From Halohasta salina (GTDB lineage Archaea; Halobacteriota; Halobacteria; Halobacteriales; Haloferacaceae): a DNA stretch of 64,000 bases. The translations under genes were made by a program, and so were the position numbers. Shown one piece after another: positions 41,020 through 50,124 of the stretch (positions are counted from its first letter, which is position 1; every line of letters begins with the position of its first letter). The notes beneath the pieces are model-generated. The model was given only the letters and a program-made list of their open reading frames with translations. It had not been told where the DNA came from and did no database searches. The stretch spans positions 434,001-498,000 of the forward strand of contig NZ_JAMZIE010000002.1 in NCBI RefSeq assembly GCF_024178165.1, in the 5' to 3' direction.

Positions 41020-43482
41020 ATGCGAGCCGACCACGTCGTCGAACGGCTCGCCGACGGGACCGTCGACCACGCGCGCGCAGTGCTCGTCGCCACCGCCCTG
41101 CTGTCGGTCGTCTTCGCGGGTGGGCTCGGGTTGGTCGATCAGGAGGCCGGCACCGACCAGTTCACCGAGGAGGTGCCGGCGGAAGACGCCCGACAGCAGG
41201 TCGACGATGAGTTCGCGGGGACGGTCGGCGACAGCGACACCAGCGCCCAACTGCTGATCGAGGCCGACAACGTCGTCGCCCGGCCCACGCTGCTCCGGAT
41301 CCTCGAAACCCAACGGCGGCTCGAAGACGACGGCACGCTCCGGATCGGCGAGACCACCAGCCACGCCGACCGGATCGCGGCCGAACTCGATCCCGACGCC
41401 GAGACACCCGCCGACCGCCGCCGGGCCATCGAAACCGCCACCGACCGCGAACTGGCGACGGCGATCAGCGCGGCCGATGACGGCTCGACGTTCGACGAGC
41501 AGGTCTCAACCGACTACAACCCGACGACGGGCCGGGCATCGACCGCGCTCGTGACGATCGAGTACGACCTCCCCGACAGCGTCACCACGAGTCGGCTCCA
41601 GACGCTACAGGCCGACAGCGCCGCGACCGTCGACGGGGTTGGGGGTCTCGAAATCGGTGCCAACGCCTACCTGTTCGGCGAGGGGATCCTCCAGACCGAG
41701 ATTACCGCGCTGCTGACCGACACCGCGATCGTCGTCTTTCCGGCGGCCCTCGGCCTCATTCTACTCTTCTTGCTCGTGGCTTACCGCGATCCGGTCGACC
41801 TGCTCGTCGGGCTGTCGGCACTGCTGTTGACCCTCGTGTGGACGTTCGGCTTCATGGGGTATGCCGGCATTCCGTTTTCCGACGCGATCGTCTCGGTCTT
41901 TCCGCTCCTGTTGGCGGTCGGGATCGACTTCGGGATCCACACGATCAACCGCTACCGGGAGGCCCGCCCCGACGAGCCGACCGTCGAGACGGCGATGACG
42001 AACGCGATGCGACAGTTGAACACCGCCTTTCTGATCGTCACCGTTACCACCGTCTGTAGTTTCGCCGCGAACCTCGCCAGCCCGCTGGGCTCGCTCCGGG
42101 AGTTCGGCATCGTCGCGGCCGTCGGGATGATCGCCACGTTCGTGCTGTTCGTCGTCTATCTGCCCGCCGCGAAGGTCACCGTCGACCGACTCCGCGAAGG
42201 GTTTCCGGGGCTCGCGTTCGGCACGACACCGATCATCAGCGAGGGATCGCGGCTGGCTCGCGGGCTCGGCGGTGGCGTCGCCATCTCGCGGCGAGCCCCG
42301 GTCGTGTTTCTCGGTATGGTGTTACTAACGACCGCCGTAGCCGGCGGCTACGGGGCGGGTGTCGACACCGAGTTCTCCGAGGAGGCCTTCTTTCCGAGCG
42401 AGACGTGGATCGACCGCTACGAGCGGCTCCCCGAGCCGTTTGCCCCCTCACAGTACACGTTCATCGAGACGGTCGACATCCTCGAAGAGTCGTTCGACGA
42501 GCCGATCGGCGGCGGGGTGACGCTCTACGTCGACCAGCCGGTCCGTCGGGACGACTCCTTGGAGCGGATCGACCGACTCGGCCGCGATCCCCCCGGCAGC
42601 TTCGCCGAGACGAGCGCCGGCCGCGCCGAGACGGAGAGCATTCTGACGGTGATCGAGCGCCAGCGCGAGGCGGACCCGGCCTTCGACCGGCTGGTCGCCC
42701 AACACGACCGACTCGGCACCGGGGTTCCCGACCGGGATATCGAGGTGGTGTACGACGCTCTCGACGACTCGCCGCGGGCCGAAGAGGCCGACCGGTATCT
42801 CTCCGACAACCGTGAGAGCGCCCGCGTCGACGTCGCGGTCGACCCCGACGCCGACACGGCCACCATCGTCGAGGATGCCGAGGCGGTCGCTGCCCGGTCG
42901 CCGCTGTCGGTGGTCCCGACCGGCGAGCGAGTCGTCCAACAGCAGGTGATCGACGCGACACTCGACTCGGCGATCCGGAGTCTCGTCGTCGCCTTCGGCC
43001 TCACGGCGATCGTCCTCGTCGGTAGCTACCGCCTACTCGAAGGCCGGACCGTGTATGGACTGCTTAACCTCGTGCCGGTGCTCGTGACTGTCGGTCTCCT
43101 GCTGGCTTCGATGCGGCTGCTCGGCATCCCACTGACGCCCATCAACGCGCCGATCCTCTCGATCTCGATCGGGTTAGGCGTCGACTATACGGTGCATTTC
43201 GTCCACCGGTTCGTCGACGAGTTCGAGACGGCGGGGGTTTCCGAGGCACTCGCGGCTACCATCGCCGGGACGGGCGGCGCGCTCACCGGGAGCATGGTGA
43301 CGACCGTCTCGGGAATCGGCGTGCTAGTGATCGCACTGATCCCACTGATCCAGGAGTTCGGGATCCTGATCGCGCTGGGGATCGGCTATGCCTTCCTCGC
43401 GTCGATACTGGTAACGCCGTCGGTGATCGTCGTCTGGGAACGGATCGCGGGTGCGCTGCCAGCGTCGCTGCGGTCGGTGTAG
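41020..43482 (+). CDS. MMPL/RND-superfamily exporter
   Basis: An 820-residue membrane transporter with two copies of the RND layout: a first helix near residues 20-38, an extracytoplasmic domain, then five helices (~225-380), followed by the second helix (~432), second loop and five helices (~655-810). The motif GIDFGIHTINRYREA near residue 305 and its counterpart GLGVDYTVHFVHRFVDE near 715 are the intramembrane signature of MMPL proteins. Proton-driven export of a lipid or other hydrophobic substrate is the family role; the substrate is unknown. Forms an operon with the surface protein. Confidence 0.85.
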   Translation: MRADHVVERLADGTVDHARAVLVATALLSVVFAGGLGLVDQEAGTDQFTEEVPAEDARQQVDDEFAGTVGDSDTSAQLLIEADNVVARPTLLRILETQRRLEDDGTLRIGETTSHADRIAAELDPDAETPADRRRAIETATDRELATAISAADDGSTFDEQVSTDYNPTTGRASTALVTIEYDLPDSVTTSRLQTLQADSAATVDGVGGLEIGANAYLFGEGILQTEITALLTDTAIVVFPAALGLILLFLLVAYRDPVDLLVGLSALLLTLVWTFGFMGYAGIPFSDAIVSVFPLLLAVGIDFGIHTINRYREARPDEPTVETAMTNAMRQLNTAFLIVTVTTVCSFAANLASPLGSLREFGIVAAVGMIATFVLFVVYLPAAKVTVDRLREGFPGLAFGTTPIISEGSRLARGLGGGVAISRRAPVVFLGMVLLTTAVAGGYGAGVDTEFSEEAFFPSETWIDRYERLPEPFAPSQYTFIETVDILEESFDEPIGGGVTLYVDQPVRRDDSLERIDRLGRDPPGSFAETSAGRAETESILTVIERQREADPAFDRLVAQHDRLGTGVPDRDIEVVYDALDDSPRAEEADRYLSDNRESARVDVAVDPDADTATIVEDAEAVAARSPLSVVPTGERVVQQQVIDATLDSAIRSLVVAFGLTAIVLVGSYRLLEGRTVYGLLNLVPVLVTVGLLLASMRLLGIPLTPINAPILSISIGLGVDYTVHFVHRFVDEFETAGVSEALAATIAGTGGALTGSMVTTVSGIGVLVIALIPLIQEFGILIALGIGYAFLASILVTPSVIVVWERIAGALPASLRSV

Positions 43483-43484
43483 TC

Positions 43485-44282
43485 TCAACCGTCGGTATCG
43501 AGAGCCTCGGCGTCGAGCGGGCGGCTCTCGTCGCGATAGCGCTCGTAGGCGTCCCGTGCCCACGCGGCGACGACCGCGTCGTCGGTGTCCAGTGCCGCCT
43601 GTAGCCGGCCGTCGTCGTCGCGGATCAACAGCCCCACCCGGTCGTCGGTCACGGTGACCGCCAGCGGGACCGGGCCCTCGTAGATCCGGATCGTCGACCC
43701 ATCGGCGTCGACGAGTCGGCCGAACAGCCCGGCGAGGGCCTCGTCGTCGGCGACCGGCTCGATCGCCGCGGCCGAAAACACCCCCTCGAAGCGGCCGCCA
43801 CCCTCGACCCACTCGGTGACCGCCTCGAGCATGCGGTCGTTGAACGCATGCGAGAGCACGGTGACCTCGTCGGTCCGCCCGAGGAGTTCGATCACACGGC
43901 CGACCGGCGCGCCGGGGCGGGTCCGGGTCGGGACAGTGACCGTCGCATCCCGAAGCTGCCGGAGGTCGAACGACAGCTCTTCGGCCGGGAGCCACTCGAC
44001 GAACTCCCGGAGCTTCAGCTCCGTTTCGACGACCGCCGAGAACTCCGCGATCCCCTCGGCGACGAGCCGGCCGGTCGGTGTCAGTTCGTACCCCTCCGGC
44101 CGGCGGGTGACCCATGTTCGCTCCTCGAAATCCCGGAGAATCCGCCCCAGCGTCGGCTGGGAGGCCCCGGTCGCCGATCCGAGTTCCTGACGACTCCGAG
44201 GGCCGTCGGCGAGTTCCGTGAGGACCGCGACCCGATTCTCGGAGCGAGCGAGAAACTCGATCTCCGCCAGTGGCCGATCCAT
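43485..44282 (-). CDS. HTH transcriptional regulator with C-terminal sensor domain
   Basis: A 265-residue regulator. The N-terminal winged helix is seen as EFLARSENRVAVLTELADGP and LGSATGASQPTLGRILRDFE; the remainder (~95-250) matches the layout of haloarchaeal and methanogen regulators with a FilR1-like C-terminal domain (VLSHAFNDRMLEAVTEWVEG, then VGLLIRDDDGRLQAALDTDD). It converges with the exporter gene with only two bases between stops. Control of the exporter operon is plausible but unproven. Confidence 0.75.
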   Translation of the reverse strand: MDRPLAEIEFLARSENRVAVLTELADGPRSRQELGSATGASQPTLGRILRDFEERTWVTRRPEGYELTPTGRLVAEGIAEFSAVVETELKLREFVEWLPAEELSFDLRQLRDATVTVPTRTRPGAPVGRVIELLGRTDEVTVLSHAFNDRMLEAVTEWVEGGGRFEGVFSAAAIEPVADDEALAGLFGRLVDADGSTIRIYEGPVPLAVTVTDDRVGLLIRDDDGRLQAALDTDDAVVAAWARDAYERYRDESRPLDAEALDTDG

Positions 44283-44477
44283 ACGTCGGGTTGGACCCTG
44301 CGATGGAAGTGGGTTTCGCCCGCGTTTCACGCCGTGAAATCGTGTCGTGCCGTGAGGAGGTTCCGCACGTCGACCGATTGTCGGCGCGGGTTCGTATTTC
44401 TTCCAATGAAATTTTTACTGAATTAATTTATACGGCTGTGGCCCCTTCTCCTAGTTGATGACCGACACCAGCGAAAT

Positions 44478-45473
44478 ATGGATGTTGTGCCGGGGTCGGA
44501 CTGGAGGTCGACGGTGAGATCTCGATGTCGGACCCTGTGTTCGTTTCTGCTCGTGAGCGTCTTCTTCGGCGGGACGTTCGTCGCGGCGAAAGCCGGACAG
44601 GCGGACGTGCCGCCGCTGCTGTTGGTCGCCCTCCGGTTCGACATCGCGGCAGTGCTGCTGTTGGGCTACGTCGTCCTGTCGACCCCGCGGTCCGAGTGGC
44701 TCCCGACGAGTCGGGGCGACGTGGCGGCCATCCTCGCGGCGGGGCTGTTGGCGATCGGGCTCTCGAACGGCCTGCTGTTCGTCGGGCAGGGCTCTGTCTC
44801 CAGCAGCGTGGCCGCGATCGTCTTCGCGCTCGTCCCGATCTTCGCGCCGCTGTTCGCCGGCGGGCTACTGGCCGACGAACGGCTGTCGGCAGCGGGTGGG
44901 GTCGGCACGCTGGTCGGCCTCGTCGGCGTCGGCCTCGTGATCGACATCTCGCCGTCGACGGTGGCCCAAACGGTCGACGGCGGGGCAGCGATCGTCCTCG
45001 CGGGCGCAATGAGCCTCGCGCTCGGGACCGTGTTGATCCGCCGGGCCGACAGCGGGCTGTCGAGTACCGTCCGGACGGCGTGGGCGCTGCCGATCAGTGC
45101 CCTCCTGCTCCACGGGCTCAGCCTCCGGGCCGGCGAGTCGCTCGCGGCCGCCGACTGGACGCTCGGGGCGATCGTCTCGCTGGGCTACCTCAGCGTGCTG
45201 GCGGGCGCAGTCGCCTACATCTACTACTTCGGACTGGTCGACGAGATCGGGGCGACCCGGTCGAGTCTGGTGTTCTACGCCAGTCCCGTGGTCGCCACCC
45301 TCGGTGGCTGGCTCCTGCTCGGCGAGTCGGTGTCGGCGACGACGATCACCGGCTTCGGCGTGGTCGTCGTCGGCTTCGCCATCATCGGCCACGAGTCGCT
45401 CGCCCCGGTGGTTCGCCGCGTCCTCGGCCGGTCGACCGACCGCTGGGGCCCGGTCGAGACGCGGGGGAACTGA
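44478..45473 (+). CDS. EamA/DMT-family transporter
   Basis: A 331-residue membrane protein with ten hydrophobic helices in two EamA repeats (FLLVSVFFGGTFVAAKAG near residue 24, YLSVLAGAVAYIYYFGLVDE near 245). DMT proteins export or import metabolites such as amino acids; the substrate cannot be told. A TATA-like element in AATTTATAC lies about 50 bases upstream. It is divergent from the regulator at 43485. Confidence 0.85.
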   Translation: MDVVPGSDWRSTVRSRCRTLCSFLLVSVFFGGTFVAAKAGQADVPPLLLVALRFDIAAVLLLGYVVLSTPRSEWLPTSRGDVAAILAAGLLAIGLSNGLLFVGQGSVSSSVAAIVFALVPIFAPLFAGGLLADERLSAAGGVGTLVGLVGVGLVIDISPSTVAQTVDGGAAIVLAGAMSLALGTVLIRRADSGLSSTVRTAWALPISALLLHGLSLRAGESLAAADWTLGAIVSLGYLSVLAGAVAYIYYFGLVDEIGATRSSLVFYASPVVATLGGWLLLGESVSATTITGFGVVVVGFAIIGHESLAPVVRRVLGRSTDRWGPVETRGN

Positions 45474-46139
45474 GCGGGTGTCGACGGCCCGCTGGACGAC
45501 GTCTTTGGCAGCCAGTTCATCCTCGGAAGGCCCGACGACTGCGTATACAACCGACACGTCTGCCTCGGGCGGCTGCTGGATCGCAACTGGGTGCGACGAT
45601 CTAGATCCCAGACGATTGATCTCGAGCCACCAGTTTCGTGGTGTCGATACCACGACCATTAATTCGATATTCTACAAACTATATCCCGAATAAGACCCAG
45701 ATAGAGTCACTAGTTGTGCTATTTGAAACTCAAAATCTGTATTTGTACCACTATTAGCGCGGTTGTGTAAGTTTTATATACGCGTGGCTGTTTGGTAGTG
45801 GTAATGAGTGTCAAGGGGGTGTCGGTCTGAAGTACGGCTATATAATGGGTCGACGCTGGCTCAGTTGCCACCGGTCGACCCACAGACTGCTCGGTTGACT
45901 CGTTCAGCGTTCAGCCCAAGGATTTACTCTCTGCTTGGGTACTGCCTTAACAGTCCGACTGGCCGAATCGAAGCCGCTCACTGCGGCTTCGTGATCCACC
46001 GTTCTCGCGTTCACCACTCGCCGTGTACAATCAAGAGACTGTCCCGAGAGAACCCCGATTCCTCGTCGGCGTCTGCGACTGAGAGAGCGACTGTCCACGT
46101 CGGGACGGCGTACTCAAGCCTTCCTCGACCGACGGACGG
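45474..46139. other. 666-base intergenic region, AT-richer, with a perfect hairpin
   Basis: Base composition drops in A+T-rich runs around 45650-45800 and contains TATA-like elements (TTTTATATAC near 45773, CTATATAA near 45839) without a convincing gene behind them. A 9-bp hairpin lies at 45969-45991. A minus-strand frame at its left edge (45475-45659) has protein-like composition but no stop until inside the transporter gene and is not called. Confidence 0.45.
45969..45991. repeat. Perfect 9-bp inverted repeat (hairpin)
   Basis: CGAAGCCGC, loop TCACT, GCGGCTTCG. No T-run follows. Could be a structure in an unseen RNA, a terminator or a remnant of a mobile element end. Confidence 0.55.
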
Positions 46140-46304
46140 TTAGTCTTCGGACGCAGAACCCTCGCGGCGAGCGAGCAAGATCCCGGCGATGATGAAAACG
46201 GCCCCGAGGACCAACAACCCTACCGTGAGTTCCCTGCCCGAAACGAATACGCCGGCTCCAATAGCACCCGTGCCAAGAATATGAAGGATAGCAGTTTGGT
46301 TCAC
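46140..46304 (-). CDS. Small two-helix membrane protein
   Basis: A 54-residue ORF from GTG 46304. It reads VNQTAILHILGTGAIGAGVF and continues with a second hydrophobic helix LLVLGAVFIIAGILLARREG, ending SASED. An in-frame stop lies nine codons upstream of the GTG, so the GTG is the only reasonable start. Hydrophobic pattern and acidic tail look real. Function unknown; it is divergent from the nitric oxide synthase gene. Confidence 0.55.
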   Translation of the reverse strand: MNQTAILHILGTGAIGAGVFVSGRELTVGLLVLGAVFIIAGILLARREGSASED

Positions 46305-46516
46305 AGAGACAGTACAGGGAGACTGGATTTAACGCCATTGGAAGGCACGTCTATGGTGGATACCGTACCAGCAGTCGCTGACTCCCGTCAGGATTCGGAT
46401 TCGGTGCCAGCCGTGATGCCGAAATCTCGCCGGATACACGTTCGGGCAGACGATGGAAAACACAAGATTTCCGGGATTCTCCGACGGTGTGGGGTAAAAA
46501 AGCTAAACTGATATTC

Positions 46517-47647
46517 ATGACCACCGAACAACTAGTCGTGAACGCTCCGCAGCCGAAGACAGGCAGACAGGAACGATACGAGGCTGCAGCCGAGTTCGTT
46601 CGCCAATGTTACAGCGAATGTGGTCGCGATGCTGCGATCGACGATCGTATCACGGATGTTTGGCATGCGATCGGCCAGACTGGACGCTATACCCACACGC
46701 CGATGGAGCTCGCACATGGTGCGAAAATGGCGTGGCGAAACAGCAATCGGTGTATCGGTCGACACTTCTGGGATCGCCTGCGAGTGCGTGACTGCCGGGA
46801 TGCGACCACCCCAACAGCAGTGTACGAAGCGTTAGTCGACCATATCACTGCTGCCACAAACGGGGGGAACATCCGTCCAACAATCTCCGTGTTTCCAGCG
46901 GCGATGCAGGACTCCCCACGAGTTCGGATTTGGAATACGCAACTAATCCGGTATGCTGGCTACGACACGGGGACAGGAATCGTCGGCGATCCTGACACTG
47001 CGGCGCTAACGAGATATTGTCAGTCCCGTGGGTGGGTGGGTGAAGGCACCCCGTTCGATCTGCTTCCGCTGGTGATCCAGGTCGGGGATCGAGAGCCGGA
47101 ACTGTTCGAACTCCCCGAAGAGACAGTAGTCGAGGTACCACTATCGCATCCGGAACACGAGTGGTTCGCCGATCTCGAACTACAGTGGTATGCTGTCCCG
47201 ATCGTGTCCGATATGATATTGGAAATCGGCGGGCTCCGATATCCTGCTGCGCCGTTCAATGGCTGGTATATGGGCACCGAGATCGGCAGTCGAGATCTCG
47301 GGGATCGAGACCGGTACGACAAACTCCCGGAGATCGGTGAGCGACTCGGGTTCGAGACGACGACCGATAGATCGCTATGGAAAGACCGGGCGCTCACAGC
47401 ACTCAACCGCGCCGTTTTGCACTCGTTCGATCGCCACGGGGTTCGAATCGTCGACCACCACACGGCTGCCGATCAGTTCGAGCGGTTCGAACACGAAGAA
47501 CGAGCCGCAGGGCGTTCGGTGACCGGCGATCGATCGTGGCTGCTCCCGCCGAACGCCTCGTCGACGACACACGTTTTTCATACCGAGTACGACGAGACGG
47601 TTCGGACGCCGAATTTCTTTTATCGGGATGCATCGTTGCCGAACTGA
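46517..47647 (+). CDS. nos: Nitric oxide synthase oxygenase (bacterial-type NOS)
   Basis: A 376-residue NOS oxygenase, oxidising L-arginine to citrulline and NO at a cysteine-ligated heme. Seen: MAWRNSNRCIGRHFWDRL with heme ligand Cys79, VFPAAMQDSPRVRIWNTQLI, FNGWYMGTEIGSRDLG with the arginine-binding Glu at about 255, and WLLPPNASSTTHVFH near the pterin site. No reductase domain is attached, as in bacterial NOS, so electrons must come from other flavoproteins. Codon use and G+C are clearly lower than in neighbouring genes, suggesting transfer. A lone SdhA/FrdA-like flavoprotein follows 129 bases downstream. Confidence 0.93.
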   Translation: MTTEQLVVNAPQPKTGRQERYEAAAEFVRQCYSECGRDAAIDDRITDVWHAIGQTGRYTHTPMELAHGAKMAWRNSNRCIGRHFWDRLRVRDCRDATTPTAVYEALVDHITAATNGGNIRPTISVFPAAMQDSPRVRIWNTQLIRYAGYDTGTGIVGDPDTAALTRYCQSRGWVGEGTPFDLLPLVIQVGDREPELFELPEETVVEVPLSHPEHEWFADLELQWYAVPIVSDMILEIGGLRYPAAPFNGWYMGTEIGSRDLGDRDRYDKLPEIGERLGFETTTDRSLWKDRALTALNRAVLHSFDRHGVRIVDHHTAADQFERFEHEERAAGRSVTGDRSWLLPPNASSTTHVFHTEYDETVRTPNFFYRDASLPN

Positions 47648-47776
47648 GCAGGCGTATGCGGCGGGCCACTAGTCGTGCTTCCAGTCAGATAGCATAATAC
47701 CGTAACCAAACCGGTCTGCTCTCCTTGCGCGCGCACGCGCGAAGACCTCATAAGTCTCAAGCGTCTACTGTTCAGT

Positions 47777-49567
47777 ATGGAAAAAACGGGGGCGGTGACG
47801 ACTGACAGTTCGGCTGAGTACGACCGGATCGATGTCTCAGTGCTGGTCATCGGCGCAGGTGCTGCTGGCGCACGAAGTGCGATCACACTCGCCGAACAGG
47901 GTGTCGACGACATACTCGTCCTCGGCAAACGGAATCACGGCGATGCACATACGACGTGGGCGCGTGGTGGTATCAACGGTGCCCTCGGCACCCACGACCC
48001 CGAAGACAACTGGGCAGTTCACGCCGCCGATACGCTCAACGAGGGCCACTTTCTCAACGATCCCGAGAAAGTAGAAACGGTCGCCAAACAGATGCCCGAC
48101 CGTCTCCGCGAACTCGACGAGTGGGGCATGGAGTACTCGCGGACCGAGGACGGAGCGATCGACCAGCGGTACTTCGGCGCCCAGTCGTTCCGTCGCACCG
48201 CGTTCGCTGGCGATCATACCGGTGAATCGCTGCTCGATACGCTGGTCGACCGGGCCCAAGACCTCGAAATCCCGTACCGGGAGAACGTGATGATCACGAA
48301 GCTCCTCTCGGACGGCGAAGAGGTCCATGGAGCAGTAGGGTTCGATATGGATTCCGGCGACTTCGTGCTGTTCAACGCCGGAAACGTCGTGCTGGCTGCC
48401 GGTGGCTACGCGGCCATCTACAACCGCCATACCTCGCGTGACGACGAAAACAACGGTGACGGTCCCGCACTCGCCTACGATGCCGGCGCGTCGCTGATGG
48501 ACATGGAGTTCGTCCAGTTCCACCCGACCGGGATGGCAGTAGACGACTCAGATCCCGACTGGGAGCCGTGGAGCGGTCGACTCGTCACCGAAGCGGTCCG
48601 CGGCGAGGGTGGTCGACTGTACAACAGCGAGGGAGAGCGGTTCATGGAGCGCTACTCGCCGGACCAGATGGAACTCGATGCGCGGGACGTCGTCGCCCGT
48701 GCAATCGCCCAAGAGATCGCGGAGGGTCGCGGGACCGACAACGGCGGCGTCTATCTCGACATCTCCCACCGTGATGCCGCGTTCATTCAGGAGCGTCTCC
48801 CGCGGATGTACGAGCGGTTCGACGACCTCGGTGTCGATATGGCTGCCGAACCGGTCGAAGTCGCCCCGACGTCCCACTACGGCATGGGCGGAGTCGCCGT
48901 AGACGAGTACGGAGAGACTGACGTGGAGGGACTGTTTGCCATCGGCGAGACGATGGCTGGCGTCCACGGGGCGAACCGCCTCGGGGGGAACTCGCTGGCC
49001 GAGACGGTTGCCTTCGGTGCGGTCACCGGCGACCGCCTCGTAGACCGGGTCGACGGGCCGGGTGCGGTCCCGGCCGACCTCGTCGACGAAGTCGCCGAAC
49101 CCCATTTCGCGGCCCTTGATGCGATGGCCTCCCGTGAGGGGACCTACGACGTCATGGAGGTCGTCGCCGAACTCCAAGAGCTGATGTGGGACCACGCGGG
49201 GATCCTCAGAGACGAGTCGACGCTACAGGCTGGCCTCCAGCGGCTGTCGGAGCTCCGCGAGCAGAGTGCCGATATGGACGTCGGGCCGATCACGAGCGAC
49301 TCCTTCGAGTTCGCCGTCGACATCGGCTTCATGCTGACGGCTGCGGAAGCGGTACTCCGCGGCGCAGCCGAACGCGACGAGTCACGTGGGGCCCACTACC
49401 GGACGGACTACCCCGAGACCGATCCGGAGTGGCAACGAAACATCCTCTTCGAGGACTCCGACATCGGTGGGATGCGGACCGATACCGCTCCGGTTGGCAC
49501 GCCGAGTGACGCTGTGCAGACTGCCCTCGATGAGGGCCACGAACTCGATTACCACCAACTAGAGTGA
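47777..49567 (+). CDS. Stand-alone SdhA/FrdA-like FAD flavoprotein
   Basis: A 596-residue flavoprotein of the succinate dehydrogenase/fumarate reductase/L-aspartate oxidase family. FAD site VLVIGAGAAGARSAITLAEQ near residue 21; AHTTWARGGINGAL with His58 where SdhA proteins bind FAD covalently; FVQFHPTGM, TEAVRGEGGRLYN, SHYGMGGVAVDEYGETDVEG and ANRLGGNSLAETV form the active site. No iron-sulfur or membrane subunit gene is adjacent, and no nad genes, so the partner and reaction are unclear. An L-aspartate oxidase role is less likely because of the SdhA-type motifs. It lies in the NOS segment. Confidence 0.8.
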   Translation: MEKTGAVTTDSSAEYDRIDVSVLVIGAGAAGARSAITLAEQGVDDILVLGKRNHGDAHTTWARGGINGALGTHDPEDNWAVHAADTLNEGHFLNDPEKVETVAKQMPDRLRELDEWGMEYSRTEDGAIDQRYFGAQSFRRTAFAGDHTGESLLDTLVDRAQDLEIPYRENVMITKLLSDGEEVHGAVGFDMDSGDFVLFNAGNVVLAAGGYAAIYNRHTSRDDENNGDGPALAYDAGASLMDMEFVQFHPTGMAVDDSDPDWEPWSGRLVTEAVRGEGGRLYNSEGERFMERYSPDQMELDARDVVARAIAQEIAEGRGTDNGGVYLDISHRDAAFIQERLPRMYERFDDLGVDMAAEPVEVAPTSHYGMGGVAVDEYGETDVEGLFAIGETMAGVHGANRLGGNSLAETVAFGAVTGDRLVDRVDGPGAVPADLVDEVAEPHFAALDAMASREGTYDVMEVVAELQELMWDHAGILRDESTLQAGLQRLSELREQSADMDVGPITSDSFEFAVDIGFMLTAAEAVLRGAAERDESRGAHYRTDYPETDPEWQRNILFEDSDIGGMRTDTAPVGTPSDAVQTALDEGHELDYHQLE

Positions 49568-49647
49568 GGCCGTTCCGAACGTGAGGTAGATAACGGCCCA
49601 CCGTTGTCTGGCGGTTTTGTCTACTTCGCGCGACGTATGGACCGTAG

Positions 49648-49669
49648 TGGGTTGGAGCGGATTCGGACC
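49648..49669. repeat. Degraded 22-bp copy of the tRNA-Val 3' end
   Basis: Bases 49648-49669 match 50050-50071 with two mismatches. This is the more decayed of two tail copies. Confidence 0.6.
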
Positions 49670-49741
49670 CCAATTGCAAGCCACTGCGTAGATAGAAACC
49701 AGTGTAGTAAGTGATTTGACGCTCCTCACAAAGAGTCTCGT

Positions 49742-49825
49742 ATGAATTGGCTGTTATTGGCGGCTGCAGTGGCTGTCAACGTCGTTGTCTGGATCTCACT
49801 GTTGTATCTGTTTTTTACGAACTGA
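49742..49825 (+). CDS. Possible 27-residue single-helix membrane peptide
   Basis: Starts MNWLLLAAAVAVNVVVWISL and ends LFFTN, a single hydrophobic helix of transmembrane length. Short membrane peptides of this kind exist in haloarchaea, but at this size chance cannot be excluded and no clear promoter is visible. Confidence 0.35.
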   Translation: MNWLLLAAAVAVNVVVWISLLYLFFTN

Positions 49826-49914
49826 GACGACCCAACCGGTTTCAGTGCAGCGGTTAGTTGCTATCTGTCGACGACAGACCCCACAGTCGTATTCGGATCC
49901 GCCGAAATCAAAAC

Positions 49915-49937
49915 ATGGGTTGGGGCGGATTCGCACC
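49915..49937. repeat. 23-bp copy of the tRNA-Val 3' end with inverted repeat
   Basis: Bases 49915-49937 match 50049-50071 with one mismatch. The copy is followed about 40 bases on by CGAATCCGCC, the inverse of GGCGGATTCG inside the copy, so the fragment can fold back on itself. It is the main candidate for an old attachment site. Confidence 0.75.
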
Positions 49938-50049
49938 TCAGTCGCTCTCTTCGATCGCTCCCTGCTTCGAATCCGCCAGTCAACCGAACAGACGGCACCG
50001 ACTCCTCGCTCCGCATACGCTCCGCTCGTCGTTGTGATGCCGTCAGAAA

Positions 50050-50124
50050 TGGGTTGGGGCGGATTCGAACCGCCGGCCTGCTCCGTGTGAAGGAGCCGTC
50101 ATAACCTGGCTAGACCACCAACCC
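50050..50124 (-). tRNA. tRNA-Val (anticodon CAC)
   Basis: On the minus strand a complete cloverleaf: acceptor GGGTTGG/CCAACCC with discriminator A, D arm GTC...GAC, anticodon stem GCTCC/GGAGC with loop TTCACAC (anticodon CAC, valine), T stem GGCGG/CCGCC with TTCGAAT loop. CCA is not encoded. It marks the right border of the NOS segment. Confidence 0.95.

Larger units (their letters stand above)
49568..50049. other. Intergenic region with degraded tRNA-Val tails
   Basis: Between the flavoprotein and tRNA-Val. It holds two partial copies of the tRNA-Val 3' end (49648 and 49915) and one possible 27-codon ORF (49742). No other gene seen. Confidence 0.6.

Noticed and set aside
45475-45659. Minus-strand protein-like fragment (VVVSTPRNWWLEINRLGSRS at its start)
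   Set aside because: Composition looks protein-like but the frame runs on as a shadow through the transporter gene and no family is recognised. It may be a gene remnant; not strong enough to call.
46353-46511. 52-codon plus-strand ORF upstream of NOS
   Set aside because: Composition is not haloarchaeal, no promoter at leaderless distance, and it reads up to the NOS start region; more likely untranslated.
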